A stretch of DNA of 64,000 nt from Nocardioides sp. Root190. GTDB taxonomy: Bacteria; Actinomycetota; Actinomycetes; Propionibacteriales; Nocardioidaceae. Of the stretch, positions 19,508 through 27,661 are shown piece by piece (within the stretch, counting starts at the first letter, position 1; each line of letters starts with the position of its first letter). Both the position numbers and the translations under genes were made by a program. The stretch is from the NCBI RefSeq assembly GCF_001428565.1, contig NZ_LMIA01000012.1, forward strand, positions 62,001 through 126,000, written 5' to 3'. The notes below the pieces were generated by a model. The model was not told the DNA's origin and did no database searches. It was given only the letters and a program-made list of their open reading frames with translations.

Positions 19508-20878
19508 GTGGCGCTCAGCGTGTTCGATCTCTACTCCGTCGGTATCGGCCCCTCCTCGTCCCACACCGTGGGCCCGATGCGCGCCGCCAAGCTGTTCGCG
19601 GACGGCATCGTCGCCGATGGTCTCCTGGAGGAGATCGGCCGGGTCCGGGCCGAACTGTTCGGTTCCCTCGGCGCGACCGGTCACGGCCACGGGTCCGAGA
19701 AGGCAGTGCTGCTCGGGCTCGAGGGTGAGGAGCCGGCGACCGTCGACATCACGACGTACGACGAGCGCGCGGCCGCGATCCGGGCCTCCGGCCGGCTCCT
19801 GCTCGCCGGGCGTCGTGAGGTCGACTTCGGGGCCGACGACCTCGTGATGCATCGCCGCAAGTCCCTGCCCGGACATCCCAACGGCATGAGGTTCGAGGCG
19901 TACGACGGGTCCGGAGCCCTGGTGCGCGAGCGGGTCTACTACTCGGTCGGCGGCGGCTTCGTCGTGGACGAGTCGGCCGTCGGGGCGGACCGCGTCGTCG
20001 CCGACGAGACGCCGGTCCGCCACCCCTTCGGCACCGCTGCCGACCTGCTCGCGATCTGCGCCGAGACCGGCCTGCGGGTCAGCGACGTGATGCTCGCCAA
20101 CGAGCTGGCGTGGCGCACGGAGGCCGAGGTCCGCGACGGCCTTCTGGAGATCTGGTCGGTCATGAAGACCTGTGTGCGCAACGGCTGCGCGAGCGAGGGG
20201 GTGCTCCCGGGTGGGCTCAAGGTGCCTCGTCGGGCTCCCGCGCTGCACGCGCGACTGACCGCCGACAGCGGGGTCGACGACCCGCTGCAGGCGATGGACT
20301 GGGTCAACCTGTTCGCGCTGGCGGTGAACGAGGAGAACGCTGCTGGCGGGCGGATGGTCACCGCCCCCACCAACGGTGCCGCGGGGATCATCCCGGCCGT
20401 CCTCCACTACTACGACCGTTTCGTTCCGGGAGCCGACGACGACGGCATCGTGCGGTTCCTGCTGACAGCCGGAGCCATCGGTGCCCTGTTCAAGCAGAAC
20501 GCCTCGATCTCCGGCGCCGAGGTCGGGTGCCAGGGCGAGGTCGGCTCGGCCTGCTCGATGGCCGCAGGGGCCTTCTGCGAGGTGCTCGGCGGCTCGCCCG
20601 AGCAGGTGGAGAACGCTGCGGAGATCGGTATCGAGCACAACCTCGGGCTGACCTGCGACCCGGTGGGCGGTCTGGTCCAGATCCCCTGCATCGAGCGCAA
20701 CGCCATCGCCTCGGTGAAGGCGATCAATGCCGCCCGCCTGGCGCTGGCGGGCACCGGCCGGCACACCGTGTCACTCGACCGGGCGATCAAGACCATGCGG
20801 GAAACCGGCCGCGACATGCACACGAAGTACAAGGAGACCTCGCGCGGCGGACTCGCCGTCAACGTGATCGAGTGCTGA
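19508..20878 (+). CDS. sdaA: L-serine ammonia-lyase, iron-sulfur type, single chain
   Basis: 456-residue enzyme converting L-serine to pyruvate and ammonia through a [4Fe-4S] cluster rather than PLP. The N-terminal beta domain opens SVFDLYSVGIGPSSSHTVGP. The catalytic domain has the cluster cysteines in GCQGEVGSACSM and LTCDPVGG, and PCIERNAIASVKA near the end. The one-chain (alpha-beta fused) form is usual in actinobacteria. The GTG at 19508 gives the family N-terminus exactly; the open frame upstream to 18734 runs antisense to the SDR and is rejected. No partner gene. Confidence 0.93.
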   Translation: MALSVFDLYSVGIGPSSSHTVGPMRAAKLFADGIVADGLLEEIGRVRAELFGSLGATGHGHGSEKAVLLGLEGEEPATVDITTYDERAAAIRASGRLLLAGRREVDFGADDLVMHRRKSLPGHPNGMRFEAYDGSGALVRERVYYSVGGGFVVDESAVGADRVVADETPVRHPFGTAADLLAICAETGLRVSDVMLANELAWRTEAEVRDGLLEIWSVMKTCVRNGCASEGVLPGGLKVPRRAPALHARLTADSGVDDPLQAMDWVNLFALAVNEENAAGGRMVTAPTNGAAGIIPAVLHYYDRFVPGADDDGIVRFLLTAGAIGALFKQNASISGAEVGCQGEVGSACSMAAGAFCEVLGGSPEQVENAAEIGIEHNLGLTCDPVGGLVQIPCIERNAIASVKAINAARLALAGTGRHTVSLDRAIKTMRETGRDMHTKYKETSRGGLAVNVIEC

Positions 20879-20893
20879 GCGCGGTGCGTGAAA

Positions 20894-20909
20894 TGTGACG
20901 CAGGTCATG
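20894..20909. promoter_or_regulatory. Crp-like half-conserved site before the 40-residue membrane gene
   Basis: TGTGA-CGCAGG-TCATG lies 15-30 bp upstream of the ATG at 20924. One half matches the Crp/GlxR consensus exactly and the other has one mismatch. The distance to the start codon is nearly the same as for the site before the acyl-CoA ligase at 8451-8466. Pattern only, no experimental support. Confidence 0.35.
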
Positions 20910-20923
20910 CCACTCTGGGACCC

Positions 20924-21046
20924 ATGACCACCGTTGCCCTTGTCGTGATCGCTGCTGTCGTCCTGTTCGTGCTGCTCCTGGGGTCCCTCTTCGGGGTCGT
21001 GTGGTTCGCCGGACAGAGCAGCCGCAAGAGCCAGGTCCGGGGCTAG
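20924..21046 (+). CDS. Small single-pass membrane protein (40 aa)
   Basis: A 40-residue open frame from ATG 20924 to TAG 21044-21046. It encodes one hydrophobic helix (about residues 4-29, VALVVIAAVVLFVLLLGSLF and on) and a short basic tail (SSRKSQVRG). This is the normal shape of a small inner-membrane protein, with the positive end inside. No family is recognised. It sits between sdaA and a convergent gene. There is no strong Shine-Dalgarno, but a Crp-like site lies just upstream. Codon use fits the genome, which supports it being real. Confidence 0.5.
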   Translation: MTTVALVVIAAVVLFVLLLGSLFGVVWFAGQSSRKSQVRG

Positions 21047-21059
21047 CCAGGATCCAGCC

Positions 21060-21863
21060 CTAGTTGATCGGGTGGCGCAGCACTGCCGCCGCCCGCTCCC
21101 ACACCGCAGGATCGCCCTCGAAGGTGATGCCTGCGTCGTCGTACCTGTGCCAGAGCCAGCCGTCGAGGCGGTCCGCAGTCCCCGCGACCACCAGGTCAGC
21201 CGGCGTGCCGGGGTCCGGGACGACGTGCTGATCGGGCTCGTCGGCGTGGTCGGTGCCCTCCGGCGAGGTCCCGGAGAAGGTGCCGAGCCGGGTCCACACC
21301 GACGTAGCGGTGTCCGTGATCCGGTACTCCACGTGCAGTGGCAGAGGCTCGAACCGGCCCCAGTCGGGCAGTCCGCCGAACATGACGGCCAGGGTCTCCT
21401 CGACGCCGTCGGTCGCAAGGTCCGGCGGCAACGGCGTCGACGTGCCCGCGGCGAGCTCGGCGTCGAGCCGGTGGATGAGGGCCTCGTGTGCCTGGCGGCG
21501 GTAGGTGAACGCGACGCTCTGGGCGCCCGCGTCGTTGGACCAGGACCAGGCCGGCTCGCTCGGGGCGGCAGCGCTCAGCGCCTCCAGGAACCGTCCGTGC
21601 ACCTCCTGGAACCTCGCCAGCAACCCGTCGTACGACGTGGGGCGCCCCGGCTCCGCGTAGTCGTCGGGCGCGGCCGGGCGGGTCGTGACGACGTGGTGCC
21701 AGAAGTGCTGGACGCCGGTGAGGTGCCACAGGAGGTCCGCGGCGTCCCAGTCGGGGCACGAGGGGACCTGGGCGGTCGGCTCGCACCCGCGCAGGACCTC
21801 CAGGAAGCGCGCGGACTCCTTGCGGATGTGGTCCAGGTAGGCGTGGTCGGCGAGCCGGGTCAC
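21060..21863 (-). CDS. Maleylpyruvate-isomerase-family mycothiol-dependent enzyme (DinB fold)
   Basis: 267-residue protein. The N-terminal half is the MDMPI/DinB-like four-helix domain, with His in LLWHLTGVQHFWHHVV and AHEALIHRLDAE providing the metal-binding histidine pattern. The C-terminal half is an SCP2-like extension ending in GDPAVWERAAAVLRHP. Family members use mycothiol as cofactor for isomerisation or conjugation; the substrate here is unknown. The GTG start at 21863 overlaps the stop of the alcohol-dehydrogenase gene (GTGA), so the two are coupled and probably act together. Confidence 0.82.
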   Translation of the reverse strand: MTRLADHAYLDHIRKESARFLEVLRGCEPTAQVPSCPDWDAADLLWHLTGVQHFWHHVVTTRPAAPDDYAEPGRPTSYDGLLARFQEVHGRFLEALSAAAPSEPAWSWSNDAGAQSVAFTYRRQAHEALIHRLDAELAAGTSTPLPPDLATDGVEETLAVMFGGLPDWGRFEPLPLHVEYRITDTATSVWTRLGTFSGTSPEGTDHADEPDQHVVPDPGTPADLVVAGTADRLDGWLWHRYDDAGITFEGDPAVWERAAAVLRHPIN

Positions 21864-22876
21864 GGCGTCAACATCACCTTGATCGCGCGGCGCTCGTCCA
21901 TCGCGCGGTAGCCCTCGGCGGCCTGCTCGAGCGGGAGCACCAGGTCGAAGACCCGGCCCGGATCGATGGCGCGGTCCTGGACGAGCGCGAGCAGCTCGGG
22001 CAGGTAGCGGCGAACCGGCGCGACGCCACCCCGGAGCCCGATGTTCTTCGCGAAGAGGGTGCCGACCGGCAGCTCGACGCCGTGGGGAACCCCGACGAAG
22101 CCGACTCCCCCGCCGGGGCGGGTCACGCCGATCGCGGTGCTCATCGCCTGGTCGGTGCCCACGCATTCGAGTGCGGCATCCACGCCGACGCCGTCGGTCA
22201 GCGCCAACACCTCCTCGATGCCCTCCTCGCCGCGGGTCGAGACGATGTGGGTCGCGCCGAAGGCACGTGCGATGTCCTGACGGGACTCGTGCCGCGACAT
22301 CGCGATGATCCTCTCCGCACCCATCACCGAGGCGGCCAGGACTCCGCACAGCCCGACGGCGCCGTCCCCGACGACCACGGCGGTGCCGCCCTTGCGGACG
22401 CCCGCGCAGACAGCGGCGTGCCACCCGGTGGGCATCACGTCGGTCAGCGAGAGGACCGAGGCGAGCAGGTCGGCCGGCGGCGCGCCGCCCGTGGCGACGA
22501 GGCTGCCGTCGGCCTGGCCGACCCGGGCGTACTCCGCCTGGCCGCTGGAGGTCATCGAGAGGTTGACGCAGGCCGACTGTGCGCCGGCCCGGCAGTGCGC
22601 GCAGGTGTTGTCGCAGTGGCAGAACGGCACGATGACGTGGTCGCCGGCTGCGAAGTCGCGGACCTCGCTGCCGACCTCCTCGACGATCCCGATGCACTCG
22701 TGGCCGATCGTCGCGCCCGGGCGGATGGGGTTCTCGCCGCGGTAGGGCCACAGGTCGGAGCCGCAGATGCAGCCGGCCGTCACCTTGATGATGGCGTCGG
22801 TGGGCTTCTTCAGGACCGGGACGTCGACGTCCTCGACACGGATGTCGCGGGCGGCGTGGATGGTGGTGGCGCGCAT
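21860..22876 (-). CDS. Zinc-dependent medium-chain alcohol dehydrogenase
   Basis: 338-residue MDR oxidoreductase. Catalytic zinc ligands are in CICGSDLW (Cys) and GHECIGIVEEVG (His-Glu). The structural-zinc loop has four cysteines, in CDNTCAHCRAG and SAC. The NAD(P) fold motif is VVGDGAVGLCGV. The nearest described relatives are formaldehyde/threonine-dehydrogenase-like MDRs, but the substrate is not determined. It is followed by a coupled mycothiol-dependent enzyme, which suggests a thiol-linked detoxification route. It is divergent from the HTH-MurA gene, 87 bp between starts. Confidence 0.88.
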   Translation of the reverse strand: MRATTIHAARDIRVEDVDVPVLKKPTDAIIKVTAGCICGSDLWPYRGENPIRPGATIGHECIGIVEEVGSEVRDFAAGDHVIVPFCHCDNTCAHCRAGAQSACVNLSMTSSGQAEYARVGQADGSLVATGGAPPADLLASVLSLTDVMPTGWHAAVCAGVRKGGTAVVVGDGAVGLCGVLAASVMGAERIIAMSRHESRQDIARAFGATHIVSTRGEEGIEEVLALTDGVGVDAALECVGTDQAMSTAIGVTRPGGGVGFVGVPHGVELPVGTLFAKNIGLRGGVAPVRRYLPELLALVQDRAIDPGRVFDLVLPLEQAAEGYRAMDERRAIKVMLTP

Positions 22877-22938
22877 GGACCGATCCTGCCACCGGAGGGA
22901 TCAGGTGAGGGCGCACCGTGCGCCGTCGCTTGCGTTAT

Positions 22939-22950
22939 CTCACATGTGAG
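22939..22950. promoter_or_regulatory. 12-bp palindrome before the HTH-MurA gene
   Basis: ctcacatgtgag, a perfect 12-bp palindrome, lies 13 bp before the ATG of the HTH-MurA fusion in a region flanked by tta on both sides. The encoded protein carries its own Cro/C1-type DNA-binding domain, so this is a candidate autoregulatory operator. It could equally control the divergent alcohol-dehydrogenase promoter. Inference from symmetry and position. Confidence 0.45.
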
Positions 22951-22963
22951 TTACCGTCGTGGT

Positions 22964-24505
22964 ATGACGTTCGAGGAGCCCAACGACGACTACAAGGGCC
23001 GGATCGGCAATCTCATCCGGGACGCCCGCAAGCACCGCGGACTCACCCAGGCGCAGCTCGCAGAGCGCCTCGGCACCAGCCAGAGTGCGATCAACCGGAT
23101 CGAGAAGGGCCACCAGAACCTGTCCCTGGAGATGCTCGCGCGGATCGGCAGTGCGCTCGACTCCGAGATCGTGGCGCTGGGTGCCGGCCCGACCCATCTC
23201 CGGGTCAAGGGACCCACGACGCTGGCCGGCACCATCGACGTGAAGACCTCGAAGAACGCCGGCGTCGCGCTCCTGTGCGCCTCGCTGCTGAACCGCGGTC
23301 GGACCACGCTGCGCAAGGTCGCCCGGATCGAGGAGGTCAACCGCCTGCTCGAGGTGCTCGACAGCCTCGGCGTGCAGACCCGCTGGATCAACGCGGACAA
23401 CGACCTCGAGATCATCCCGCCCAAGGAGCTCGACCTCACCAAGATCGACGAGGAGGCCGCTCGACGGACCCGCTCGGTGATCATGTTCCTCGGACCGCTG
23501 CTGCACCGCTCCGACGACTTCGAGCTGCCCTACGCCGGCGGCTGCAACCTCGGCACCCGCACCGTCGAGCCCCACATGTCCGCCCTGCGTCCGTTCGGGC
23601 TCGAGGTGAAGGCGACCGATGGCTGGTACCACGCCCAGCTCAACCGGGCGATCTCCCCGACCCGTCCGATCGTGCTGACCGAGCGCGGTGACACCGTCAC
23701 CGAGAACGCCCTCATGGCCGCCGCGCTGCACCCCGGCACGACCATGATCCGCAACGCGTCGTCGAACTACATGGTCCAGGACCTCTGCTTCTTCCTCCAG
23801 GCGCTCGGCGTCCAGGTCGAGGGCATCGGCACCACCACCCTCACGGTCACCGGGTGCACGAGGATCGACGTGGACGTCGACTACTCCCCCAGCGAGGACC
23901 CGATCGAGGCGATGTCGCTGCTCGCGGCCGCCATCGTCACCCGCAGCGAGATCACCGTCCAGCGGGCCCCGATCGAGTTCCTGGAGATCGAGCTCGCCGT
24001 GCTCGAGGAGATGGGCTTCCTCTACGACCTCTCCGAGGAGTACGTCGCCGCCAACGGCCGCACCCGCCTGGTCGACATCACCACGCACCCCTCCGACCTG
24101 GTTGCCCCGCGGGACAAGATCCACCCGATGCCCTTCCCGGGCCTCAACATCGACAACCTGCCGTTCTTCGCCATCATCGGCGCCGTCGCCGAGGGCACGA
24201 CCTACCTCCACGACTGGGTCTACGACAACCGGGCGATCTACCTCACCGAGCTCAACAAGCTCGGCGGCCGGGTGACCCTGCTCGACCCGCACCGCGTCCA
24301 GATCGAGGGACCGACGTCGTGGACCGGCACCGAGCTGATCTGCCCGCCCGCGCTGCGACCTGCGGTCGTCGTCCTGCTCGCCATGCTGGCCAGCAAGGGC
24401 ACCTCCGTGCTCCGCGGCACCTACGTGATCCACCGCGGCTACGAGGACCTCGCCGAGCGGCTGAGCTCGCTCGGCGCGGACATCGAGACCTTCCGCGACA
24501 TCTGA
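22964..24505 (+). CDS. MurA-like UDP-GlcNAc enolpyruvyltransferase with N-terminal HTH domain
   Basis: 513-residue fusion. Residues about 11-65 form a Cro/C1-type helix-turn-helix (LTQAQLAERLGTSQSAINRI, then EKGHQNLS). From about residue 80 the protein is an EPSP-synthase/MurA fold. Cys194 in GGCNLGTRTVEPHM aligns with the catalytic, fosfomycin-sensitive cysteine of MurA. MurA performs the first committed step of peptidoglycan synthesis. Actinobacteria often carry such an HTH-bearing paralogue beside a plain MurA; whether this copy is a synthase, a regulator or both is not known. The start ATG lies 13 bp after a palindrome. Confidence 0.85.
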   Translation: MTFEEPNDDYKGRIGNLIRDARKHRGLTQAQLAERLGTSQSAINRIEKGHQNLSLEMLARIGSALDSEIVALGAGPTHLRVKGPTTLAGTIDVKTSKNAGVALLCASLLNRGRTTLRKVARIEEVNRLLEVLDSLGVQTRWINADNDLEIIPPKELDLTKIDEEAARRTRSVIMFLGPLLHRSDDFELPYAGGCNLGTRTVEPHMSALRPFGLEVKATDGWYHAQLNRAISPTRPIVLTERGDTVTENALMAAALHPGTTMIRNASSNYMVQDLCFFLQALGVQVEGIGTTTLTVTGCTRIDVDVDYSPSEDPIEAMSLLAAAIVTRSEITVQRAPIEFLEIELAVLEEMGFLYDLSEEYVAANGRTRLVDITTHPSDLVAPRDKIHPMPFPGLNIDNLPFFAIIGAVAEGTTYLHDWVYDNRAIYLTELNKLGGRVTLLDPHRVQIEGPTSWTGTELICPPALRPAVVVLLAMLASKGTSVLRGTYVIHRGYEDLAERLSSLGADIETFRDI

Positions 24506-24515
24506 GCGCCCTGCC

Positions 24516-25301
24516 GTGTATCTCCCCGAGGGCAAGGTCCTCGCCTTCGCCCACCGCGGCGGCGCGTACCACCCGGAGATCGAGGGACTCGAGAACACCA
24601 TGGCGGCCTTCCGGCACGCTGCGGCGCTCGGGTACGACTACCTCGAGACCGACGTCCACCTGACCGCGGACGGGGTGCTCCTCGCGTTCCACGACGCGGT
24701 CCTGGACCGGGTCAGCGACCAGCAGGGTGCCATCCGCGACCTCACCCTCGCCGACGTACGACGTGCCCGGATCGGTGGGCGTGAGGAGATCCCGACCCTC
24801 CTCGACCTCCTCGACGCCTTCCCCGACGCTCGCTTCAACATCGACCTCAAGGCCGACGAGGCCGTCGAGCCGCTGGCGCGCCTGGTGCGCGAGCGCGACC
24901 TGTGGGACCGGGTGTTCATCGGGTCGTTCTCGCGCCGCCGGATCCGGCGGTTCCGCGCACTGACGCAGGGGCGGGTCCCGACCGCAGCGGATCCGTGGCA
25001 GGTGGTGGTGTGGCGCCTCTCCCCCGTCGCATCGGTCGCACGCCTGCTCGCGGGCACCGACTTCGAGGCCTTCCAGATCCCCCACCGACACCGCCGGTTC
25101 CCCGTCGTGACCCCGGGTCTGGTGCGCCGGGCGCACGGTGCGGGCCTCCAGGTGCATGTCTGGACCATCGACGAGCCGGACGAAATGGTCGAGCTCCTCG
25201 ACCTCGGCGTCGACGGACTCTTCACGGATCGCACCGATCTGCTCAAGGATGTCCTGCAGGGGCGCGGCCAATGGTGGTCCGTGCAGGGAGGGACGTCGTG
25301 A
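24516..25301 (+). CDS. Glycerophosphodiester phosphodiesterase
   Basis: 261-residue GDPD-family TIM-barrel that hydrolyses glycerophosphodiesters to glycerol-3-phosphate and an alcohol. Diagnostic residues are AHRGG (about 12-16), ENTMAAF, ETDVHLTADGVLLAFHD with its metal-binding Glu/Asp and catalytic His, and the C-terminal VHVWTIDEPDEM. No signal peptide is present, so it is cytoplasmic. GTG start at 24516, 10 bp after HTH-MurA. The stop overlaps the GTG of the MFS gene (GTGA), so it is coupled to a transporter that might supply or export a related compound. Confidence 0.9.
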   Translation: MYLPEGKVLAFAHRGGAYHPEIEGLENTMAAFRHAAALGYDYLETDVHLTADGVLLAFHDAVLDRVSDQQGAIRDLTLADVRRARIGGREEIPTLLDLLDAFPDARFNIDLKADEAVEPLARLVRERDLWDRVFIGSFSRRRIRRFRALTQGRVPTAADPWQVVVWRLSPVASVARLLAGTDFEAFQIPHRHRRFPVVTPGLVRRAHGAGLQVHVWTIDEPDEMVELLDLGVDGLFTDRTDLLKDVLQGRGQWWSVQGGTS

Positions 25302-26653
25302 GCGACACCAACAGCATCGCGGACCTGGGGCCGCTGAACCGGGCGCGTCAGCAGCGCGCCTGGTACTTCACCGACTGGGCTGCCTCCGCCTTCCAGACGA
25401 CGGTCGCGGGCGTGCTCTTCGCGCCGTACCTCATCTCGATCGCGGAGAACGACGTCGGCGAGAGCGGCCATCTCGACATCCTCGGCCTGTCGATCTCGCC
25501 CGGCGCGCTGCCGTCGTACGTCATCACGCTCTCGACCGTGCTCAGCGCACTCGTCTACCCACTGATCGGCGCGATCGCGGACCGGACGGCCCGCAAGCCC
25601 GACCTGCTGGTCGGCTTCGCGTGGGCCGGGGCGATCGCCACCGCGATGCTGTTCTTCCTGGAGGGCGACAACTGGCTGTTCGGCAGCCTGGTGTTCATCT
25701 TCGCCAACCTCTGCGCCGGCGCCGCGGTGGTCATCAGCGACTCGATCCTGCCGCTCATCTCGGAGGAGTCCGAGCGGGACCGGGTCTCCTCGATCGGCTG
25801 GGCCTACGGGTACGCCGGCGGCGGGTTGCTCCTGGCGGTGAACTTCCTCGTCGTCACCTTCCACGACTCCCTCGGGATGAGCACCGAGCTCGCCGTCCGG
25901 CTGAGCATGCTGTCCGCTGCGGTGTGGTGGGCGGCGTTCATGGTCATCCCGTGGATGCGGATCAAGAGACATCCTCCGGTCGACGTCGCCGAGGTGGACG
26001 GCGGCCTGCTGACGCGGTCCTTCGGCCAGCTCTGGGCCACGCTCAAGGACCTCCGCAACTATCCGACGGCGCTCTCCTTCCTGGTCGCCTACCTGTTCTT
26101 CAACGACGGCATCCAGACCGTCATCGCCTCGGCGTCGACCTTCGGGATCGAGGAGCTGGACTTCGCCGAGGGCACCGTCCTGGGCACCTACCTGCTGGTC
26201 CAGTTCGTCGCGATGTTCGGCGCCATCGGCTTCGGACGGGCCGCCAACAGGTACGGCGCCAAACGGGTCATCCTCGCCGGACTGGTGGGCTGGATGGCCA
26301 TCGTCACGGTCGCCCTGGGCATCCCCTCGGGCGCCCTGCTGCCCTTCCTGGCCCTCGGTGTGGCGATCGGCATCGTCCTGGGCGGCACCCAGGCGCTCGC
26401 CCGGTCGTACTTCTCGCTGTTCATCCCCCGTGGCAAGGAGGGTGAGTACTTCAGCCTCTACCACGCGATGGACCGGGGGACGTCCTGGTTCGGCACGCTC
26501 ACCTTCGGTCTCGTCTACCAGCTGACCGACTCCTACCGGCCGGCGATCTTCGCCCTCATCGTCTTCTTCGTCGTGGGTGGACTCCTGTTGCTGAGGGTGG
26601 ACACTGAACGTGGCATCCGCGAGGCGGGCAACACCCGTCCCGCGGTCATCTAG
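25298..26653 (+). CDS. MFS transporter, UMF1 family
   Basis: 451-residue membrane protein with about 12 predicted helices. Its N-terminal RAWYFTDWAASAFQTTV followed by SAALVYPLIGAIADRTARK-like segments (here LSALVYPLIGAIADRTARK) is typical of UMF1-type permeases (autophagy Atg22-like in yeast, efflux-type in bacteria). The substrate is unknown. GTG start at 25298 overlaps the GDPD stop. The following 121 bp lead to rbpA and contain a palindrome accggatccggt (26669-26680) that could be part of a terminator. Confidence 0.85.
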   Translation: MSDTNSIADLGPLNRARQQRAWYFTDWAASAFQTTVAGVLFAPYLISIAENDVGESGHLDILGLSISPGALPSYVITLSTVLSALVYPLIGAIADRTARKPDLLVGFAWAGAIATAMLFFLEGDNWLFGSLVFIFANLCAGAAVVISDSILPLISEESERDRVSSIGWAYGYAGGGLLLAVNFLVVTFHDSLGMSTELAVRLSMLSAAVWWAAFMVIPWMRIKRHPPVDVAEVDGGLLTRSFGQLWATLKDLRNYPTALSFLVAYLFFNDGIQTVIASASTFGIEELDFAEGTVLGTYLLVQFVAMFGAIGFGRAANRYGAKRVILAGLVGWMAIVTVALGIPSGALLPFLALGVAIGIVLGGTQALARSYFSLFIPRGKEGEYFSLYHAMDRGTSWFGTLTFGLVYQLTDSYRPAIFALIVFFVVGGLLLLRVDTERGIREAGNTRPAVI

Positions 26654-26711
26654 GGCCCGTATCGCGGTACCGGATCCGGTCCTGGTGGTGATCACGACCT
26701 CACCGGGGATT

Positions 26712-26737
26712 GGAACCTTTTACCGGCGGGTAGCGTT
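26712..26737 (+). promoter_or_regulatory. SigR-type promoter of rbpA
   Basis: GGAAC (26712-26716), then exactly 18 bp, then GTT (26735-26737). This fits the consensus GGAAT-N18-GTT of promoters read by SigR/SigH-type disulfide-stress sigma factors. In Streptomyces rbpA is an established SigR target, so position and gene agree. The predicted transcript would start about 30 bp before the ATG at 26775. Confidence 0.7.
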
Positions 26738-26774
26738 GACATGATCAGAGACGAAACACGGGAGGTGAGTTCTC

Positions 26775-27164
26775 ATGGCTGAGCGGACATTGCGCGGCGC
26801 CCGACTGGGGGGCCAGTCGTTCGAGGACGAGCGAGGAATCGAGTTTGCTGCCCGTCAGCAGGTCGGCTACCGCTGCTCACAGGGACACGAGTTCGAGATC
26901 ACGATGTCGATCGAGGCCGACGTGCCGGCCATCTGGGAGTGCCCACGATGCGGCCTCGAGGCCGAGAGCACTGCCGGGATCGAGCGTGAGGTCAAGGTCG
27001 AGAAGCCGCAGCGCACCCACTGGGACATGCTCCTGGAGCGGCGTTCGGAGAAGGAGCTCGAGGAGATCCTCACCGAGCGGCTCGAGCTGCTCCGCGGTGG
27101 CGAGATCGGCCCCGCCCACCTGCACCGGGCCAGCGCCCGCAAGAAGAAGGCCGCCAAGGCCTGA
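26775..27164 (+). CDS. rbpA: RNA polymerase-binding protein RbpA
   Basis: 129-residue actinobacterial transcription factor that binds RNA polymerase and group-1/2 sigma factors and stabilises the open complex. The N-terminal tail opens with MAERTLRGARLG, then a zinc-ribbon-like core with YRCSQGHEF and WECPRCG. A basic linker and the sigma-interacting helices (KPQRTHWDMLLERRS, LEEILTERLELL) follow. The C-terminus is lysine/alanine-rich. A strong ribosome site GGGAGGTGAG lies 5-14 bp before the ATG. A SigR-type promoter is upstream, and a strong hairpin at 27181-27208 is probably its terminator. Confidence 0.96.
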   Translation: MAERTLRGARLGGQSFEDERGIEFAARQQVGYRCSQGHEFEITMSIEADVPAIWECPRCGLEAESTAGIEREVKVEKPQRTHWDMLLERRSEKELEEILTERLELLRGGEIGPAHLHRASARKKKAAKA

Positions 27165-27166
27165 CG

Positions 27167-27661
27167 TCAGTCGATGACCTCGCCCCGGACCACATCTGGT
27201 CCGGGGCGATTGTCATCTCCGGGACCAGTGCGCCCGGGACCGGTGCGCCCGGGACCTGCGGCCCGTCGAGCGACCTGGTGCACGGCATAGGTCGTCAGCA
27301 GCCGCCGGAACACCGGGCGGGTGACCGGCAGGATCAGCAGGATGCCGACCGCGTCCGTCACGAAGCCCGGGCTGAGCATGAACGCCCCACCGAGGACCAC
27401 CAGGGCGCCGTCGGCGAGCTCCCTGGTCGGCATCCGACCGGTCTCGACCTGCTCGCGCAGCGCGAGCCACGCACGCCGACCCTCCCGCTTGATCAGCCAG
27501 GCACCGAGGATGCTGTCGAGCACCAGCAGCAGGATCGTCCACCACGGCCCGATCACCTGACCCACCTGGATGAGCACGACGATCTCGAGGATCGGCATCA
27601 CCACGAAGGCGAGGAAGAGCAGGACGGCGGCGCGCCGGCCCCGTCGGCTGCGGCGGGTCAT
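27167..27661 (-). CDS. fxsA: FxsA family membrane protein
   Basis: 164-residue protein with about three to four hydrophobic helices. The core GPWWTILLLVLDSILGAWLIKREG and GGAFMLSPGFVTDAVGILLI (quoted in parts) is the FxsA/YtzA pattern. FxsA of E. coli relieves phage T7 exclusion by F plasmids; the actinobacterial role is unknown. The C-terminus is a low-complexity Gly/Pro/Arg repeat (GRTGPGRTGPG). Its ATG overlaps the stop of the ppm gene (ATGA). The last codons overlap the hairpin that probably ends rbpA transcription. Confidence 0.85.
   Translation of the reverse strand: MTRRSRRGRRAAVLLFLAFVVMPILEIVVLIQVGQVIGPWWTILLLVLDSILGAWLIKREGRRAWLALREQVETGRMPTRELADGALVVLGGAFMLSPGFVTDAVGILLILPVTRPVFRRLLTTYAVHQVARRAAGPGRTGPGRTGPGDDNRPGPDVVRGEVID
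27181..27208. terminator. Strong hairpin between convergent rbpA and fxsA
   Basis: A perfect 12-bp stem, cgccccggacca against tggtccggggcg, with a 4-nt catc loop. It starts 17 bp after the rbpA stop. It should terminate rbpA transcription and may act in both directions. It lies inside the last codons of fxsA (27167-27661), so the fxsA C-terminal residues are encoded by the hairpin. No long T-run follows (ATTGTC), as is common for high-GC terminators. Confidence 0.72.

Noticed and set aside
24638..26695. 685-residue minus-strand frame opposite the GDPD and MFS genes
   Set aside because: Antisense shadow; no family pattern and it crosses a gene junction.
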